Assembly: GCF_030503615.1 (NCBI RefSeq)
Contig: NZ_CP129963.1
Location: 3,534,001-3,598,000, forward strand
Direction of reading: 5' to 3'
Length of the DNA: 64,000 bases
Source of the DNA: Sphingobacterium sp. BN32
Lineage (GTDB): Bacteria; Bacteroidota; Bacteroidia; Sphingobacteriales; Sphingobacteriaceae
The position numbers and the translations under genes were made by a program. Below are positions 35,413-45,651 of the stretch, piece by piece. How positions within the stretch are numbered: position 1 is the first letter of the stretch; each line of letters opens with the position of its first letter. The notes under the pieces were generated by a model. The model did no database searches. It had not been told where the DNA came from and was given only the letters and a program-made list of their open reading frames with translations.

Positions 35413-36021
35413 TTACTTTGCTGCGTTATAACGCTCTGCTACCGCATCCCAGTTAATTACGTTGAAGATTGCATCTAAGTAGGCTGGGCGCTTGTTTTGA
35501 TACTTTAAGTAGTACGCATGCTCCCAAACGTCAATACCAAGGATTGGCGTTCCTTTTACTTCAGCAACATCCATAAGCGGATTATCTTGATTTGGAGTAG
35601 ATGTAACAGCTAATTTGCCATCAGCACCAACGATTAACCAAGACCAACCTGATCCGAAACGAGTCGCACCAGCTTCTTGTAATTTCTTTTTCAATTCATC
35701 GAATGAACCAAAAGTTTCGTTGATCGCAGTTGCTAATTCACCTGTAGGCTCACCACCTTTATTAGCGCCTAGTACAGTCCAGAATAATTGGTGATTGTAG
35801 TGACCACCACCATTATTGCGAACTGCCGCAGGGTATTTGCTAATGTTTTTGATAATGTCTTCTAGAGAAGCATTCTCAGCATCAGTACCTGCAATAGCTT
35901 TGTTCAAATTGTCTACGTAAGCTTGGTGATGGCGATCGTGGTGAATCTCCATTGTTTCCTTGTCAATATGTGGTTCTAATGCGTCTGCTGCGTATGGTAA
36001 CGCTTCTAATTGAAATGCCAT
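35413..36021 (-). CDS. sodA: Superoxide dismutase, Fe/Mn family
   Basis: 202 residues, cytoplasmic (no signal peptide). Metal ligands H27, H77, D164 and H168 (DVWEHAYY). The second-shell glutamine is Q145 in TPNQDNPLM, and GGGHYNH lacks the FeSOD glutamine, a pattern typical of Mn or cambialistic enzymes. Length is normal. It stands alone with its own terminator. Confidence 0.94.
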   Translation of the reverse strand: MAFQLEALPYAADALEPHIDKETMEIHHDRHHQAYVDNLNKAIAGTDAENASLEDIIKNISKYPAAVRNNGGGHYNHQLFWTVLGANKGGEPTGELATAINETFGSFDELKKKLQEAGATRFGSGWSWLIVGADGKLAVTSTPNQDNPLMDVAEVKGTPILGIDVWEHAYYLKYQNKRPAYLDAIFNVINWDAVAERYNAAK

Positions 36022-36126
36022 AATAATGTATATTTAATGAATGTTATGTTGTTCTTAAGTATAATACGAATATAAGACAAATTGGCCGAAGTAAAGTTTG
36101 TTTAAGGTCTAATTTTGTCCCCAATA

Positions 36127-36603
36127 TTAGCGTTTATTACGAAAAAAAGACTTTACTAGATTTGCGCAGTCCTCTTCAAGCACGCCTGCTTTAATTTCCG
36201 TTTTGGGATGTATGATTTTATCGCCTATCGCAGAGTAACCGCGCTTCTCATCCCTTGCTCCATAGACGATCCGACTGATTTGGGTCCAATACGATGCGCC
36301 CGCGCACATTACGCAGGGTTCAATGGTGACATACAGCGTACAGTCTTTTAGGTATTTACCGCCCAGAAAATTGGCGGCCGCTGTAAATGCTTGCATTTCC
36401 GCATGAGCCGTAACGTCGTTGAGCCGCTCCGTAAGGTTATAACCTTTGCCGATGATCTTGCCATTCGCAACGATTATCGCCCCAATGGGTACCTCGTTCT
36501 CCCGGAATGCTTGTTCCGCTAATTTCAGCGCTTCGCGCATATACTGTTCGTCTGAATTTTCAGGTGTTAAATTCAGGTCACTCTCAAAGTTGTAAACTTT
36601 CAT
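36127..36603 (-). CDS. tadA: Nucleoside deaminase, TadA-like
   Basis: 158 residues. Zinc site H67-A-E69 (THAEMQAF) and P-C97-V-M-C100. The closest role is tRNA adenosine deaminase making inosine at position 34 of tRNA-Arg(ACG); guanine deaminase-like enzymes are an alternative with the same motif. Its ATG overlaps the stop of the csaA-like gene as TAATG, so the two are translationally coupled. Confidence 0.88.
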   Translation of the reverse strand: MKVYNFESDLNLTPENSDEQYMREALKLAEQAFRENEVPIGAIIVANGKIIGKGYNLTERLNDVTAHAEMQAFTAAANFLGGKYLKDCTLYVTIEPCVMCAGASYWTQISRIVYGARDEKRGYSAIGDKIIHPKTEIKAGVLEEDCANLVKSFFRNKR

Positions 36604-36947
36604 TATTTTAATTTGGAACCGTTCGGAACTTGTCGCTCAACGGTTGTCAGGATAATATCTCCGTTATGATCTTCAAATCCGGTCACTAAGCATTCGGACA
36701 TAAAATTGGCGATCTGTTTCTTCGGAAAATTAACGACCGCTACGACCTGCCGACCGATCAGTTCATCCTTTGTATAATGCGCAGTAATCTGCGCACTGGA
36801 CTTGCGGACGCCAATCTCTTCTCCAAAATCAACCGTCAATTGATAGGCTGGTCTCTTGGCTTTTGGGAAATCATCGGCTGTTAAAATAGTGCCGACTCTA
36901 AGATCCACCCGCTCGAAGTCAGCCCAGCTGATTAGCTCCTCCTGCAT
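36603..36947 (-). CDS. CsaA-like tRNA-binding domain protein
   Basis: 114 residues starting at 36947 (MQEELISWADFERVDLRVG). The whole protein is one tRNA-binding OB-fold domain like CsaA and the C-terminus of MetRS: VDLRVGTILTADDFPKAKRPAYQL, KSSAQITAHYTKDELIGRQVVAVVNFPKKQI and SECLVTGF. CsaA has been described as a chaperone-like, possibly export-related factor; the RNA ligand is uncertain. It is the middle gene of CsbD-like, csaA-like, tadA, with 1-bp gaps or overlaps. Confidence 0.9.
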   Translation of the reverse strand: MQEELISWADFERVDLRVGTILTADDFPKAKRPAYQLTVDFGEEIGVRKSSAQITAHYTKDELIGRQVVAVVNFPKKQIANFMSECLVTGFEDHNGDIILTTVERQVPNGSKLK

Positions 36948-36948
36948 G

Positions 36949-37164
36949 TTACAAACTGTTGGACTCCAGATCAGACATTTCCTTTGACAAGGTGAAAAGC
37001 ACATAGTCAACATTTCTATGAAGTCTCTTCGCCAAACGTCTTAACAATTCATCTTCCTGACCTTCTTGAAAGGTCAGATCCTCATCGGTAAGACGGTTGT
37101 ATTTGCGTTGTAATTTTAGCTTCAGAATAGGCCAGTCTTGCGCTTGAATCTTGAAATTAATCAT
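36949..37164 (-). CDS. CsbD-like small stress protein
   Basis: 71 residues from ATG 37164 (MINFKIQAQDWPILKLKLQRKYNRLTDEDL). The W-x2-LK-x-KL-x-KY-x2-LT-x-EDL pattern and helical, charged composition match the CsbD-like family, induced by general stress in other bacteria; function unknown. Its stop lies 1 bp before the csaA-like start, so it opens this operon. Confidence 0.78.
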   Translation of the reverse strand: MINFKIQAQDWPILKLKLQRKYNRLTDEDLTFQEGQEDELLRRLAKRLHRNVDYVLFTLSKEMSDLESNSL

Positions 37165-37234
37165 GGATATATGCCGTTTATAGATAAAAAACTCTATTTT
37201 AGTGATAGAAAGAGTAAATATATAAATTTTTAAC

Positions 37235-37822
37235 ATGAAAAAAATTATACTAGCATTTGCTGCCCTATTTCTAATGGTGCAGGCTTCACAAGCACAATTA
37301 CTACCAAGTTTTAAACTAGGTGTTAAAGGTGCATTAAACTTCTCTAGTTTAAAATCAGATGGCAAATGGTTAAACTCCGATACCAAAACAGGTTATCAGC
37401 TAGGGGTTTGGGGCCGTGTGGGTGTTGCCGGCTTCCACGTACAGCCAGAGCTTTATTATAGCCAAAAGAAAGCAGGATTCGACCCACAAGATAATAGCGG
37501 AGATGGTGAAGTGACGATCAAGAGCATGGATCTTCCTATTTTACTAGGGACAAGAATCGGCTTAGGCCCTTTAGGTGTCCGTATCCAAGCAGGTCCTGTC
37601 TTCTCATTTGCGCAGGATGGAAAATTCGACATCAATACGGCGACTAATTTTGCTGAATATAAAAAGACATCAACAGGAATCATTGGTGGTATCGGTGCTG
37701 ACATCCGTAATTTCACTATCGATCTTCGTTATGAGCACGGTTTAAACAACCTGAGCAAAAGCGACGCTGAAAAACAAAAGATCAGTATGTGGTCAATCGG
37801 TGTAGGATATGCGTTCTTGTAA
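37235..37822 (+). CDS. Outer membrane beta-barrel protein (PorT/OMP_b-brl family)
   Basis: 195 residues, signal peptide MKKIILAFAALFLMVQASQAQ. The body is made of alternating amphipathic strands (FKLGVKGALNFSSL, YQLGVWGRVGVAGFHVQPELYYSQK, FTIDLRYEHGLNNL, MWSIGVGYAFL), typical of the small eight-stranded barrel family common in Bacteroidota. Function unknown; probably structural or porin-like. Divergent from the CsbD-like operon (70 bp apart). Confidence 0.85.
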   Translation: MKKIILAFAALFLMVQASQAQLLPSFKLGVKGALNFSSLKSDGKWLNSDTKTGYQLGVWGRVGVAGFHVQPELYYSQKKAGFDPQDNSGDGEVTIKSMDLPILLGTRIGLGPLGVRIQAGPVFSFAQDGKFDINTATNFAEYKKTSTGIIGGIGADIRNFTIDLRYEHGLNNLSKSDAEKQKISMWSIGVGYAFL

Positions 37823-37843
37823 GTAAAAGATAATTAAAAGTTT

Positions 37844-37880
37844 AGGCTCGGTTGTTATTCAATCGAGCCTTTCTTTTTTC
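37844..37880 (+). terminator. Terminator after the small barrel gene
   Basis: AGGCTCG-GTTG / CAAT-CGAGCCT stem followed by TTCTTTTTT. Confidence 0.8.
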
Positions 37881-37951
37881 TGCACAGATTAGAAAGATTC
37901 TAAATTAGTGCTTTTTTGTACATATTTCTCACAAAAGTGTCATCAATTAGA

Positions 37952-37959
37952 TAGATTTG
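37952..37959 (+). promoter_or_regulatory. Putative -7 element of sdhCAB
   Basis: TAGATTTG fits TAnnTTTG, 27 bases before the sdhC ATG; the -33 TTTG is not at the consensus distance. Confidence 0.35.
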
Positions 37960-37986
37960 CGGAACTAAATTAAATTCATAGTAATA

Positions 37987-38766
37987 ATGAGTAAATCAAA
38001 GCCAGTATTAACATCTTCACTAGGGAAGAAACTAATCATGAGCTTGACAGGATTGTTCTTATGTACGTTCTTGATTGTTCATTTGATTGGTAATTTACAG
38101 CTCTTTAAAGATGATGCGGGGTATGCGTTCAACAATTACGCTTATTTCATGACCCACTTTACACCTATCAAGGTAGTTTCTTACTTACTTTACGCTTCTA
38201 TCATTATCCACGCGGTTTACGCTTTAGTATTAACTACTAAAAACAAAGCGGCAAGACCGATTGGTTACAACCAGTATGATGGCAAAGCGAGTAGCGCATG
38301 GAACTCACGTAACATGGGAATTTTAGGTACTGTATTATTAGTTTTCATCGTAACACACATGCAAAACTTCTGGTACCAGTACAAGTTTGGTTCTACTCCT
38401 TATGTAGAATACCATACTGAGCTGTCAACAGGAAATCAAGAAATCATTTCTTTAGATGATGTTCCTGCAGAGTATGACGGGTATAAAATCTTTGTAAACA
38501 ACGGTGTAGAAACTGTTCAGTCAAAAGATTTATACAAGCAAGTTGCTGTAGCATTCCAAAATCCTTTCTTAGTTGGATTATATCTTTTAGGAATGGCTGC
38601 TTTGTCATTTCACTTAATTCACGGTTTCCAGTCTGCATTCCAGACGATCGGTTTTAACCACAAGCGTTATATCGGCATTATTAAATGGATTGGAATTTGG
38701 ATATTCGGTATCATCATTCCAATTGCCTTCGCTGCAATGCCGTTGTATTTTTATTTTGTTAAATAG
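37987..38766 (+). CDS. sdhC: Succinate dehydrogenase/fumarate reductase cytochrome b subunit
   Basis: 259 residues with five hydrophobic segments, the single-polypeptide di-heme type (as in Bacillus SdhC and Wolinella FrdC). Candidate heme histidines sit in the helices LIVHLIGNL, MTHFTPIKVVSYLLYASIIIHAVYAL, VTHMQNFWYQY and FHLIHGFQSAFQTIGFNHK. It anchors SdhAB in the inner membrane and passes electrons to or from menaquinone. First gene of sdhCAB, 50 bp before sdhA. Confidence 0.93.
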   Translation: MSKSKPVLTSSLGKKLIMSLTGLFLCTFLIVHLIGNLQLFKDDAGYAFNNYAYFMTHFTPIKVVSYLLYASIIIHAVYALVLTTKNKAARPIGYNQYDGKASSAWNSRNMGILGTVLLVFIVTHMQNFWYQYKFGSTPYVEYHTELSTGNQEIISLDDVPAEYDGYKIFVNNGVETVQSKDLYKQVAVAFQNPFLVGLYLLGMAALSFHLIHGFQSAFQTIGFNHKRYIGIIKWIGIWIFGIIIPIAFAAMPLYFYFVK

Positions 38767-38816
38767 GTTATTTACAGATTGAAGCAATAGCTAAATCCAC
38801 TAAATAAAAGAAGGAT

Positions 38817-40751
38817 ATGTTAGATTCAAAAGTACCTGCAGGCCCATTGGCCCTAAAATGGTCAAAACATAAATTTGATATGAAGCTGGTTAACCCGGCC
38901 AACAAACGTAAATTCACTATTATCGTTGTTGGAACAGGTTTAGCTGGTGCATCTGCGGCAGCATCTCTTGCAGAATTAGGTTATAATGTAAAAACTTTCT
39001 GCTACCAAGATTCACCACGCCGTGCACACTCTATCGCTGCACAAGGTGGTATCAATGCTGCTAAAAATTACCAAAATGACGGTGACTCTGTTTTCCGTTT
39101 ATTTTATGACACGATCAAAGGTGGTGACTACCGCGCTCGCGAAGCAAACGTGTATCGTTTAGCTGAGGTTTCTGTAAACATCATCGACCAATGTGTTGCT
39201 CAAGGTGTTCCTTTCGCACGTGAATACGGAGGTTTATTGGATAACCGCTCATTCGGTGGTGCCCAAGTATCTCGTACGTTCTACGCTCGTGGACAAACTG
39301 GACAACAATTATTATTAGGTGCATACTCAGCACTTAACCGTCAGATCCAAAAAGGAAAAGTTCAATCTTATACACGCCATGAAATGTTAGATCTTGTTAA
39401 GATCGATGGCGAAGCACGCGGTATTATTACTCGTGATTTGGTTACAGGTAAGATTGAAGCACATGAAGGCCACGCGGTATTATTATGTACTGGTGGATAT
39501 GGAAACGTGTTTTTCCTATCGACAAACGCGATGGGATGTAACGTAACGGCAGCTTGGAGAGCACACAAACGTGGTGCATTCTTCGCTAACCCATGTTATA
39601 CACAAATCCACCCTACTTGTATCCCAGTTACTGGTGATCACCAATCGAAACTTACGTTGATGTCTGAATCATTGCGTAACGACGGTCGTGTATGGGTTCC
39701 TAAAACAGTTGAATTAGCAGAGAAATTGCGTAAAGGCGAAATGAAGCCTAAAGACATCAAAGAAGATGATCGCGATTACTTCTTAGAAAGAAAATACCCT
39801 TCATTCGGTAACTTAGTTCCTCGTGACGTTGCTTCTCGTAACGCGAAGGAAATGGTCGACGAAGGACGCGGTGTTGGTAAATCTGGCGTAGCGGTATTCT
39901 TAGATTTCGCTGACGCTATCCAACGCTTAGGAAAAGATACAGTAGAAGCTAAATATGGTAACTTGTTCGATATGTACTATCAGATTACTGATGAGAACCC
40001 ATACGAACAACCAATGCGTATCTATCCTGCTGTTCACTATACAATGGGTGGTGTTTGGGTTGACTACAACTTGATGACTACTGTACCTGGTTTATACTGT
40101 TTAGGAGAAGCTAACTTCTCTGACCACGGTGCTAACCGCCTAGGTGCTTCTGCCCTAATGCAAGGCCTTTCTGATGGTTACTTCGTCATTCCATTTACTG
40201 TTGGTGATTACTTAGCTAAAATCGGAAACTTCAAACCGGTAGATAAAAATCACCCTGCTTTTGAACAGACTCGTAAAGAAGTAGAAGATAAAATCAACAA
40301 ATTGTTAGCACTGAAAGGTACGAAGACTGTTGATGATATCCACAAAAAACTAGGTCATATCATGTGGGAATACTGTGGTATGGCGCGTACGGCAGAAGGA
40401 TTGACTAAAGCAAAAGGTCTTATCCAAGAATTACGCAAAGAATTCTGGGAGAATGCTTGTGTATTAGGTGCGAACGAAGAATTGAATATGTCGTTAGAGA
40501 AAGCTGGTCGTGTTGCTGACTTCCTTGAATTAGGCGAGTTAATGGTAGACGATGCGTTGAACCGTAACGAATCATGTGGAGGTCACTTCCGTCTTGAATC
40601 TCAAACAGAAGAAGGCGAAGCGAAACGTGATGATGATCACTACGCTTATGTTGCTGCATGGGAGTACAAAGGTGATAACCAACCGGAAGCACTACACAAA
40701 GAAGAGCTAGTATTCGAAAACGTTAAGTTAACACAAAGAAGTTATAAATAA
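38817..40751 (+). CDS. sdhA: Succinate dehydrogenase/fumarate reductase flavoprotein subunit
   Basis: 644 residues. The FAD-binding Rossmann motif [19 protein letters not shown] begins near residue 37, and the covalent-FAD histidine is H71 in [11 protein letters not shown]. Substrate-site elements include [12 protein letters not shown] and [21 protein letters not shown]. Length fits the Bacteroidota/Bacillus branch. It oxidises succinate in the TCA cycle, or reduces fumarate under low oxygen; direction cannot be read from sequence. Separated from sdhB by a hairpin. Confidence 0.96.
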   Translation: MLDSKVPAGPLALKWSKHKFDMKLVNPANKRKFTIIVVGTGLAGASAAASLAELGYNVKTFCYQDSPRRAHSIAAQGGINAAKNYQNDGDSVFRLFYDTIKGGDYRAREANVYRLAEVSVNIIDQCVAQGVPFAREYGGLLDNRSFGGAQVSRTFYARGQTGQQLLLGAYSALNRQIQKGKVQSYTRHEMLDLVKIDGEARGIITRDLVTGKIEAHEGHAVLLCTGGYGNVFFLSTNAMGCNVTAAWRAHKRGAFFANPCYTQIHPTCIPVTGDHQSKLTLMSESLRNDGRVWVPKTVELAEKLRKGEMKPKDIKEDDRDYFLERKYPSFGNLVPRDVASRNAKEMVDEGRGVGKSGVAVFLDFADAIQRLGKDTVEAKYGNLFDMYYQITDENPYEQPMRIYPAVHYTMGGVWVDYNLMTTVPGLYCLGEANFSDHGANRLGASALMQGLSDGYFVIPFTVGDYLAKIGNFKPVDKNHPAFEQTRKEVEDKINKLLALKGTKTVDDIHKKLGHIMWEYCGMARTAEGLTKAKGLIQELRKEFWENACVLGANEELNMSLEKAGRVADFLELGELMVDDALNRNESCGGHFRLESQTEEGEAKRDDDHYAYVAAWEYKGDNQPEALHKEELVFENVKLTQRSYK

Positions 40752-40752
40752 G

Positions 40753-40776
40753 CAAAAGGCTAGCAATAGCCTTTTG
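40753..40776 (+). terminator. Intercistronic hairpin between sdhA and sdhB
   Basis: Perfect 10-bp stem CAAAAGGCTA / TAGCCTTTTG around GCAA, directly after the sdhA stop. It may be a weak terminator or a processing/stability element. Confidence 0.55.
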
Positions 40777-40794
40777 ATACTCAATATTACTATT

Positions 40795-41568
40795 ATGAGT
40801 GGACATATGAATTTAACGCTAAAAGTTTGGCGTCAAAAAAATATAAACGACAAAGGACAATTCGTTACTTACCAAGCTAAAGATATCGCTGATGATATGT
40901 CTTTCCTTGAGATGCTTGATATCGTGAACGAAGATTTGACTCGTAAAGGTGAAGATCCGATTTACTTTGATCACGATTGTCGCGAAGGTATCTGCGGTAT
41001 GTGTTCATTAGTGATCAATGGTCGCCCGCATGGTCCAAAATACGGTATTACGACTTGTCAATTGCACATGCGTTCATTCCACGATGGACAAACTATCGTT
41101 ATTGAACCATGGCGCGCAGCGGCTTTCCCTGTATTGAAGGATTTAGCCGTAGATAGAACTGCATTTGACCGCATCCAACAAGCTGGTGGATACGTAAATG
41201 TCAATACTGGTGGTGTGCCTGATGCAAATACGATTGCTATTCCAAAACGCGTTGCTGACGAGGCTTTCGAATCAGCTACTTGTATCGGATGTGGAGCATG
41301 TGTTGCAGCATGTAAGAATGCTTCAGCAATGTTATTCGTATCTGCTAAGATTTCTCAATTTGCATTGCTTCCACAAGGTCAAACAGAGCGTTACGAACGT
41401 GCGCAAGCCATGGTTGATCAAATGGATGCTGAAGGCTTTGGTAACTGTACAAACACAGGTGCTTGTGAAGCTGAATGTCCAAAAGGAATTAAATTGACAA
41501 ATATCGCAAGAATGAACCGTGAGTACTTTACTGCGAAGTTCTTCCGTCAGGAAGATATCCACGCGTAA
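40795..41568 (+). CDS. sdhB: Succinate dehydrogenase/fumarate reductase iron-sulfur subunit
   Basis: 257 residues from ATG 40795 (an ATG at 40807 is also possible). The [2Fe-2S] ferredoxin-like domain carries CREGICGMC and a later C (TTCQ). The C-terminal domain has [11 protein letters not shown] and [15 protein letters not shown] for the [4Fe-4S] and [3Fe-4S] clusters. Electrons pass from SdhA FAD to SdhC hemes. Last gene of the operon, followed by a strong terminator. Confidence 0.95.
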   Translation: MSGHMNLTLKVWRQKNINDKGQFVTYQAKDIADDMSFLEMLDIVNEDLTRKGEDPIYFDHDCREGICGMCSLVINGRPHGPKYGITTCQLHMRSFHDGQTIVIEPWRAAAFPVLKDLAVDRTAFDRIQQAGGYVNVNTGGVPDANTIAIPKRVADEAFESATCIGCGACVAACKNASAMLFVSAKISQFALLPQGQTERYERAQAMVDQMDAEGFGNCTNTGACEAECPKGIKLTNIARMNREYFTAKFFRQEDIHA

Positions 41569-41587
41569 GGAATCCTCACTAGAATAT

Positions 41588-41622
41588 AAAGTCCTCGTAA
41601 GCATTTTACGAGGACTTTTTTT
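41588..41622 (+). terminator. Terminator after sdhB
   Basis: Perfect 13-bp stem (41588-41600 with 41605-41617), loop GCAT-like, then T-run. Confidence 0.9.
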
Positions 41623-41889
41623 ATGAGCGTAATTTGTTTACAAGGGCAATAAGCCACTAGTATTTGTTGGTCTTTCAGTAGAAACCTGAAAATTTTTACA
41701 GCTCTCTCCTATTGTACTCACAGCTATCCACAGGAACTTTTGCTATTATTTCCATCTACATAGAGTCTTAAGTGCTCGGCAGTTGAATTTTTCACAAAAT
41801 ACTGCTTAAATGAAGCTCCATTCGCGATATCCATTAAGTGGAATGCTGAAAGTTTTGTTTATATTTACCCTTAATAATCTTAAATCTTA
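41623..41889. other. Intergenic region between sdhB and the sensor kinase gene
   Basis: About 270 bp after the sdhB terminator with no gene, RNA or repeat that I can recognise; a one-mismatch DnaA box (CTATCCACA) lies near 41724 and is probably chance. Confidence 0.3.
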
Positions 41890-44800
41890 ATGGGTAATAG
41901 AATACGAATTCTTCTACTGATTCTAACAGTTTTATTCTTAACGACGGCTATCACGATTAATAATATAGTCACCAAAGAAGATATGTTGGAATTGGATACC
42001 CGCACCCTCTCCAACAATTTGCACCGTTCAGAAAAACTCGTAGACGAGTTTTTTGCAGACTCCAGCATGATGAAGGCTTTTCAGAATGTGGAGCTTTACC
42101 CGACTCAGGTCTTGGATATCACCAAAAAGATCGGAGCAAAAGAACGAATCTTCTTTTTTGTATATAAGAATCATCAGCCCATCTTCTGGAGCACAAACCT
42201 ATTTGTACCGGTAAACGACTTGGGCTTCCAATCCGATGTTAATTATATTAAAGAAGATAATCGGCATCTCGTTGTCAAGCGGAAAGTCCTTTCAGATAAT
42301 AGCTCGTTATTAGCGATTATCCCCATCAAAGCTGATTTCCCGTTTACTAATCAGTATCTAGAGAATATCTTCAATGTGACCTTATTGAAGTCCGACAACC
42401 TTGCCATTGCGGATTATACGGATACCGAGAACATCAAAAACATATACAGCAACAACGGATCTTATTTGTTTTCTGTCAAGCTGAGCGAGGGTAAACACGA
42501 TAACATCTTTATCAATATACAGTTCGTCTGTTGGATCTTTGCATCCCTATGCTTCCTGATATTTGTCCATAACGTTAGTTACATGACTGCGAAGAATGGC
42601 CGACCTTGGCTATCGATAGTGTTCTTTGCAGTAATATTAACGCTCACCCGTTATGTAGATTTAAAAACCAATTGGCTGGCATCGCAATCCAGTTTAGGGC
42701 TATTTAACCCGAAATACTACGCCTTCAGCCCCATACTTCCGAATCTCTGGGCATTCCTAATGACCACCTTTTTTGTCATCTGGTTTGTTTTCTACGTTCG
42801 ATCGGTTATGGGATTCCTGAAATATCCTGAGGCTTGGAAGAAACCGGCCATCGCGGGATTGATCGCGCTAGCGTCTATCTTAAGCATCTATTTCGTTTCA
42901 AATCTACTATTCTATCACTTATCGACCTTAATCACAAATAGCTCGCAAGTCAGTCTGGATTTCACACAGCTCTTGTCATTTGACACCTACAGCTGGATCA
43001 ATACACTGATCTTTTGTGTCAACATGGTTATCCTGCTATATTTCATAGATACCATCGTTGGCTTTCTTAAAAACATTCTGCCGAATACCACCTCTTTCCT
43101 GAATCTGCAGCTGATCGCATTAGTGACGGCCATTATTTTAAATGCCATTATTATTGGTGAGAACACCTTCTTCAATATATTCCTAGCAGGGGTTATCATG
43201 TTGCGCGCATACAGCAACATGCGCATGAGTCTGAACCTACCGACGTTTATCCTGACATTGGTTTTCCTAGCATTTATGGCAACCTCTGTCTATATGCGTA
43301 GTGTACATGATAAGGTAGAGCAGGAAATGAAGGTAACACTAGGGCAATTGGAAGCCGAAGACGACTTTAACGCCCTAGCCCTATTTGTTGATCTAGAAAA
43401 AGATATTTTGAAAGACGAGCAGCTTAAACAGCTGTTTACTATCAGTCTCCCAAATACGCAGACGGAGATCATCAACCAGTATCTCAAAACGCATTACTTT
43501 AGTGGTTACCTGTCAAAATTTGAATTCAGCAGCTATTTCTATTACGACCAAAGGCCACTTGAAAATTATAATTCTGATAAAATTGAAGAATACCGTGAAA
43601 AGGTAATTAACAACTCCACCAAGGTGCCACAGACGCAGAATTTTTACCGCGTCAGGAGCGAATTAGGAACTCATGAATATTTCCTTCAGTTTGAAATACC
43701 AATCGTTCGTAATGGCAGAGAGGATATGGTGCAGGTTTATTTAAACTTCAAGAATAAAGCCTTCAACGCATCGCTAAATTACCCTGTTATATTAGCAGAT
43801 AGCCGTTCCGAATTCATCAATAAACACAAGCAATTAGCTTCTTCCTTTGCCCTTTATCGCGACGGGTATTTAGTGACGCAGAACGGTTCATTTACCTATC
43901 CGAATAGAGACGATAACTTTGCGAGCAAGATTGGACAATACAGCAATAATGAAAACTACAATGGCTATTTCCATGTCATCTATCGCCCAGATAACCACAC
44001 GAGTTTAGTCGTAAGTACGCCTCAGCTAAACTTTTGGCAGTCTATCGCGATTTTTTCATTCTTATTCCTGAGTCTTTACACCTTCTTCCTATTCTTTAAT
44101 TTCATAAGATATGTAAGTACCACAGTCACACGGCGCGCGTTCAACTTCAATAGTGTTAAATATCACTTCAAACTCTTGGTTAACCGTGTCCAGTATAGTA
44201 CTCGTATCCAGACGATGATTGTTGGGGTGGTGATATTCGCTATTGTTATCTCCGGATTGATTACTTTCATCAGTATCTCCTACCAATTAGAAAAGGACTC
44301 GGTAGAACAACGTCAGAAATACATTCTCGATGTTGTCAACAAAATTGAAAATTTGCTGCAGGAGTCTCCGAATCTGGATGAAAACCGCTTTGAAGATATC
44401 TTGCAAAAGCTATCAGAAACTTCGGTAACAGACTTCAACTTATATGACAAGAACGGAAAGCTACGTTATACCTCGCAGCCGCGAATTTATGATATGGAGC
44501 TTATCTCTACCTATATCAATCCGACGGCCTTTAACAACTTAAACATTCGAAAGAAGACCGATTTATTCTTGAAAGAAAAGCTTGTCAAATTCGAATATAA
44601 TTCAAGTTTTGCTGCCATCAGAAATAATGACTACAACACGGTATTGTTTCTTAACATCCCTTATTTCACGACCGTAGAACAGGAAAATGCTAGCCAGAAC
44701 TTGCTCCTAAATACCTTATTGAACATCTATACGATCATCATCCTAGCCTTCGGATTCTTCACAGTGCTAGTTGCAAACTCGATTACAAAACCATTGAGCT

Positions 44801-45651
44801 TGATCGGTAGAAAGCTTTCTGAAACAATATTCAGTAATAAACCAAACGAGCCCCTTTATTGGGAAAGAGACGATGAGATCGGAGCACTGATCAAGGAATA
44901 CAACTACATGATCGTGAAGCTGGAGGAAAATGCTAAGCAATTGATGAATGCCGAGCGTGAATATGCGTGGCGCGAGATGGCTAAACAGATTGCTCACGAA
45001 ATCAAGAACCCATTAACCCCAATGAAACTGGGCATCCAACAGCTCTCGCGAAGCTATAGAGAGGGTGACCCGCGCTTTGAAGAAAGATTCTATAAATTCT
45101 CTAACTCCTTTATTGAGCAGATCAACAGTCTGTCAAAGATTGCAACTGAGTTCTCTAACTTCGCAAAACTGCCAGACACCAACCTGACGAAGATCAATAT
45201 TATTGAGAAAATCAATAAATCGGCAAATGTGTATCATAATACCCATAATACCTATATCAAAGTCATCAATAATACGGACCAAGAAAACATCTATGTATTG
45301 GGTGATAGGGACCAGTTGCTACGAACCTTCAATAACCTGTTGAAAAACTCGCTAGAAGCGTCCATAACACGTAAAAAACACCTGATTAGTGTCTTGGTTG
45401 ATTATGCCGATGAAAAGCATGTCCGCATCCTATTAAAGGACAACGGCCTTGGTATACCAAGAGAGCTGGTACCAAAGATCTTCCAACCGAACTTTACAAC
45501 AAAAAGCTCCGGAACAGGATTAGGATTAGCCTTCGTAAAGAAAACCGTTGAATCGATGAAGGGCCAGATATCCTTTACAACCTTCGAAGGAATCGGCACT
45601 ACCTTTACCATTATCCTTCCGCTTTACAATGAGGAAACGCTAGAAGGGTAG
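41890..45651 (+). CDS. Very large NtrY-like sensor histidine kinase
   Basis: 1253 residues. An N-terminal transmembrane helix and ~180-residue extracytoplasmic domain are followed by a 6-8 helix membrane block (about 210-475), a second extracytoplasmic region, a helix near 720, a third sensor region and a final helix near 945. Then come a HAMP-like linker, HisKA with phospho-acceptor H1036 in QIAHEIKNPLTPMKLGIQQLSRSY, and HATPase_c with NNLLKNSLEAS, DNGLGIPRELVPKIF and GTGLGLAFVKK. The NPLTPMKLGIQ box is NtrY-like. No response regulator lies beside it. The signal is unknown; the multi-part membrane sensor suggests an envelope or transport input. Confidence 0.9.
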   Translation: MGNRIRILLLILTVLFLTTAITINNIVTKEDMLELDTRTLSNNLHRSEKLVDEFFADSSMMKAFQNVELYPTQVLDITKKIGAKERIFFFVYKNHQPIFWSTNLFVPVNDLGFQSDVNYIKEDNRHLVVKRKVLSDNSSLLAIIPIKADFPFTNQYLENIFNVTLLKSDNLAIADYTDTENIKNIYSNNGSYLFSVKLSEGKHDNIFINIQFVCWIFASLCFLIFVHNVSYMTAKNGRPWLSIVFFAVILTLTRYVDLKTNWLASQSSLGLFNPKYYAFSPILPNLWAFLMTTFFVIWFVFYVRSVMGFLKYPEAWKKPAIAGLIALASILSIYFVSNLLFYHLSTLITNSSQVSLDFTQLLSFDTYSWINTLIFCVNMVILLYFIDTIVGFLKNILPNTTSFLNLQLIALVTAIILNAIIIGENTFFNIFLAGVIMLRAYSNMRMSLNLPTFILTLVFLAFMATSVYMRSVHDKVEQEMKVTLGQLEAEDDFNALALFVDLEKDILKDEQLKQLFTISLPNTQTEIINQYLKTHYFSGYLSKFEFSSYFYYDQRPLENYNSDKIEEYREKVINNSTKVPQTQNFYRVRSELGTHEYFLQFEIPIVRNGREDMVQVYLNFKNKAFNASLNYPVILADSRSEFINKHKQLASSFALYRDGYLVTQNGSFTYPNRDDNFASKIGQYSNNENYNGYFHVIYRPDNHTSLVVSTPQLNFWQSIAIFSFLFLSLYTFFLFFNFIRYVSTTVTRRAFNFNSVKYHFKLLVNRVQYSTRIQTMIVGVVIFAIVISGLITFISISYQLEKDSVEQRQKYILDVVNKIENLLQESPNLDENRFEDILQKLSETSVTDFNLYDKNGKLRYTSQPRIYDMELISTYINPTAFNNLNIRKKTDLFLKEKLVKFEYNSSFAAIRNNDYNTVLFLNIPYFTTVEQENASQNLLLNTLLNIYTIIILAFGFFTVLVANSITKPLSLIGRKLSETIFSNKPNEPLYWERDDEIGALIKEYNYMIVKLEENAKQLMNAEREYAWREMAKQIAHEIKNPLTPMKLGIQQLSRSYREGDPRFEERFYKFSNSFIEQINSLSKIATEFSNFAKLPDTNLTKINIIEKINKSANVYHNTHNTYIKVINNTDQENIYVLGDRDQLLRTFNNLLKNSLEASITRKKHLISVLVDYADEKHVRILLKDNGLGIPRELVPKIFQPNFTTKSSGTGLGLAFVKKTVESMKGQISFTTFEGIGTTFTIILPLYNEETLEG

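Noticed and set aside
36948-37386. 145-residue version of the CsbD-like protein
   Set aside because: The extension upstream of 37164 overlaps the divergent barrel gene and its signal peptide region; the internal ATG gives the family-length protein.
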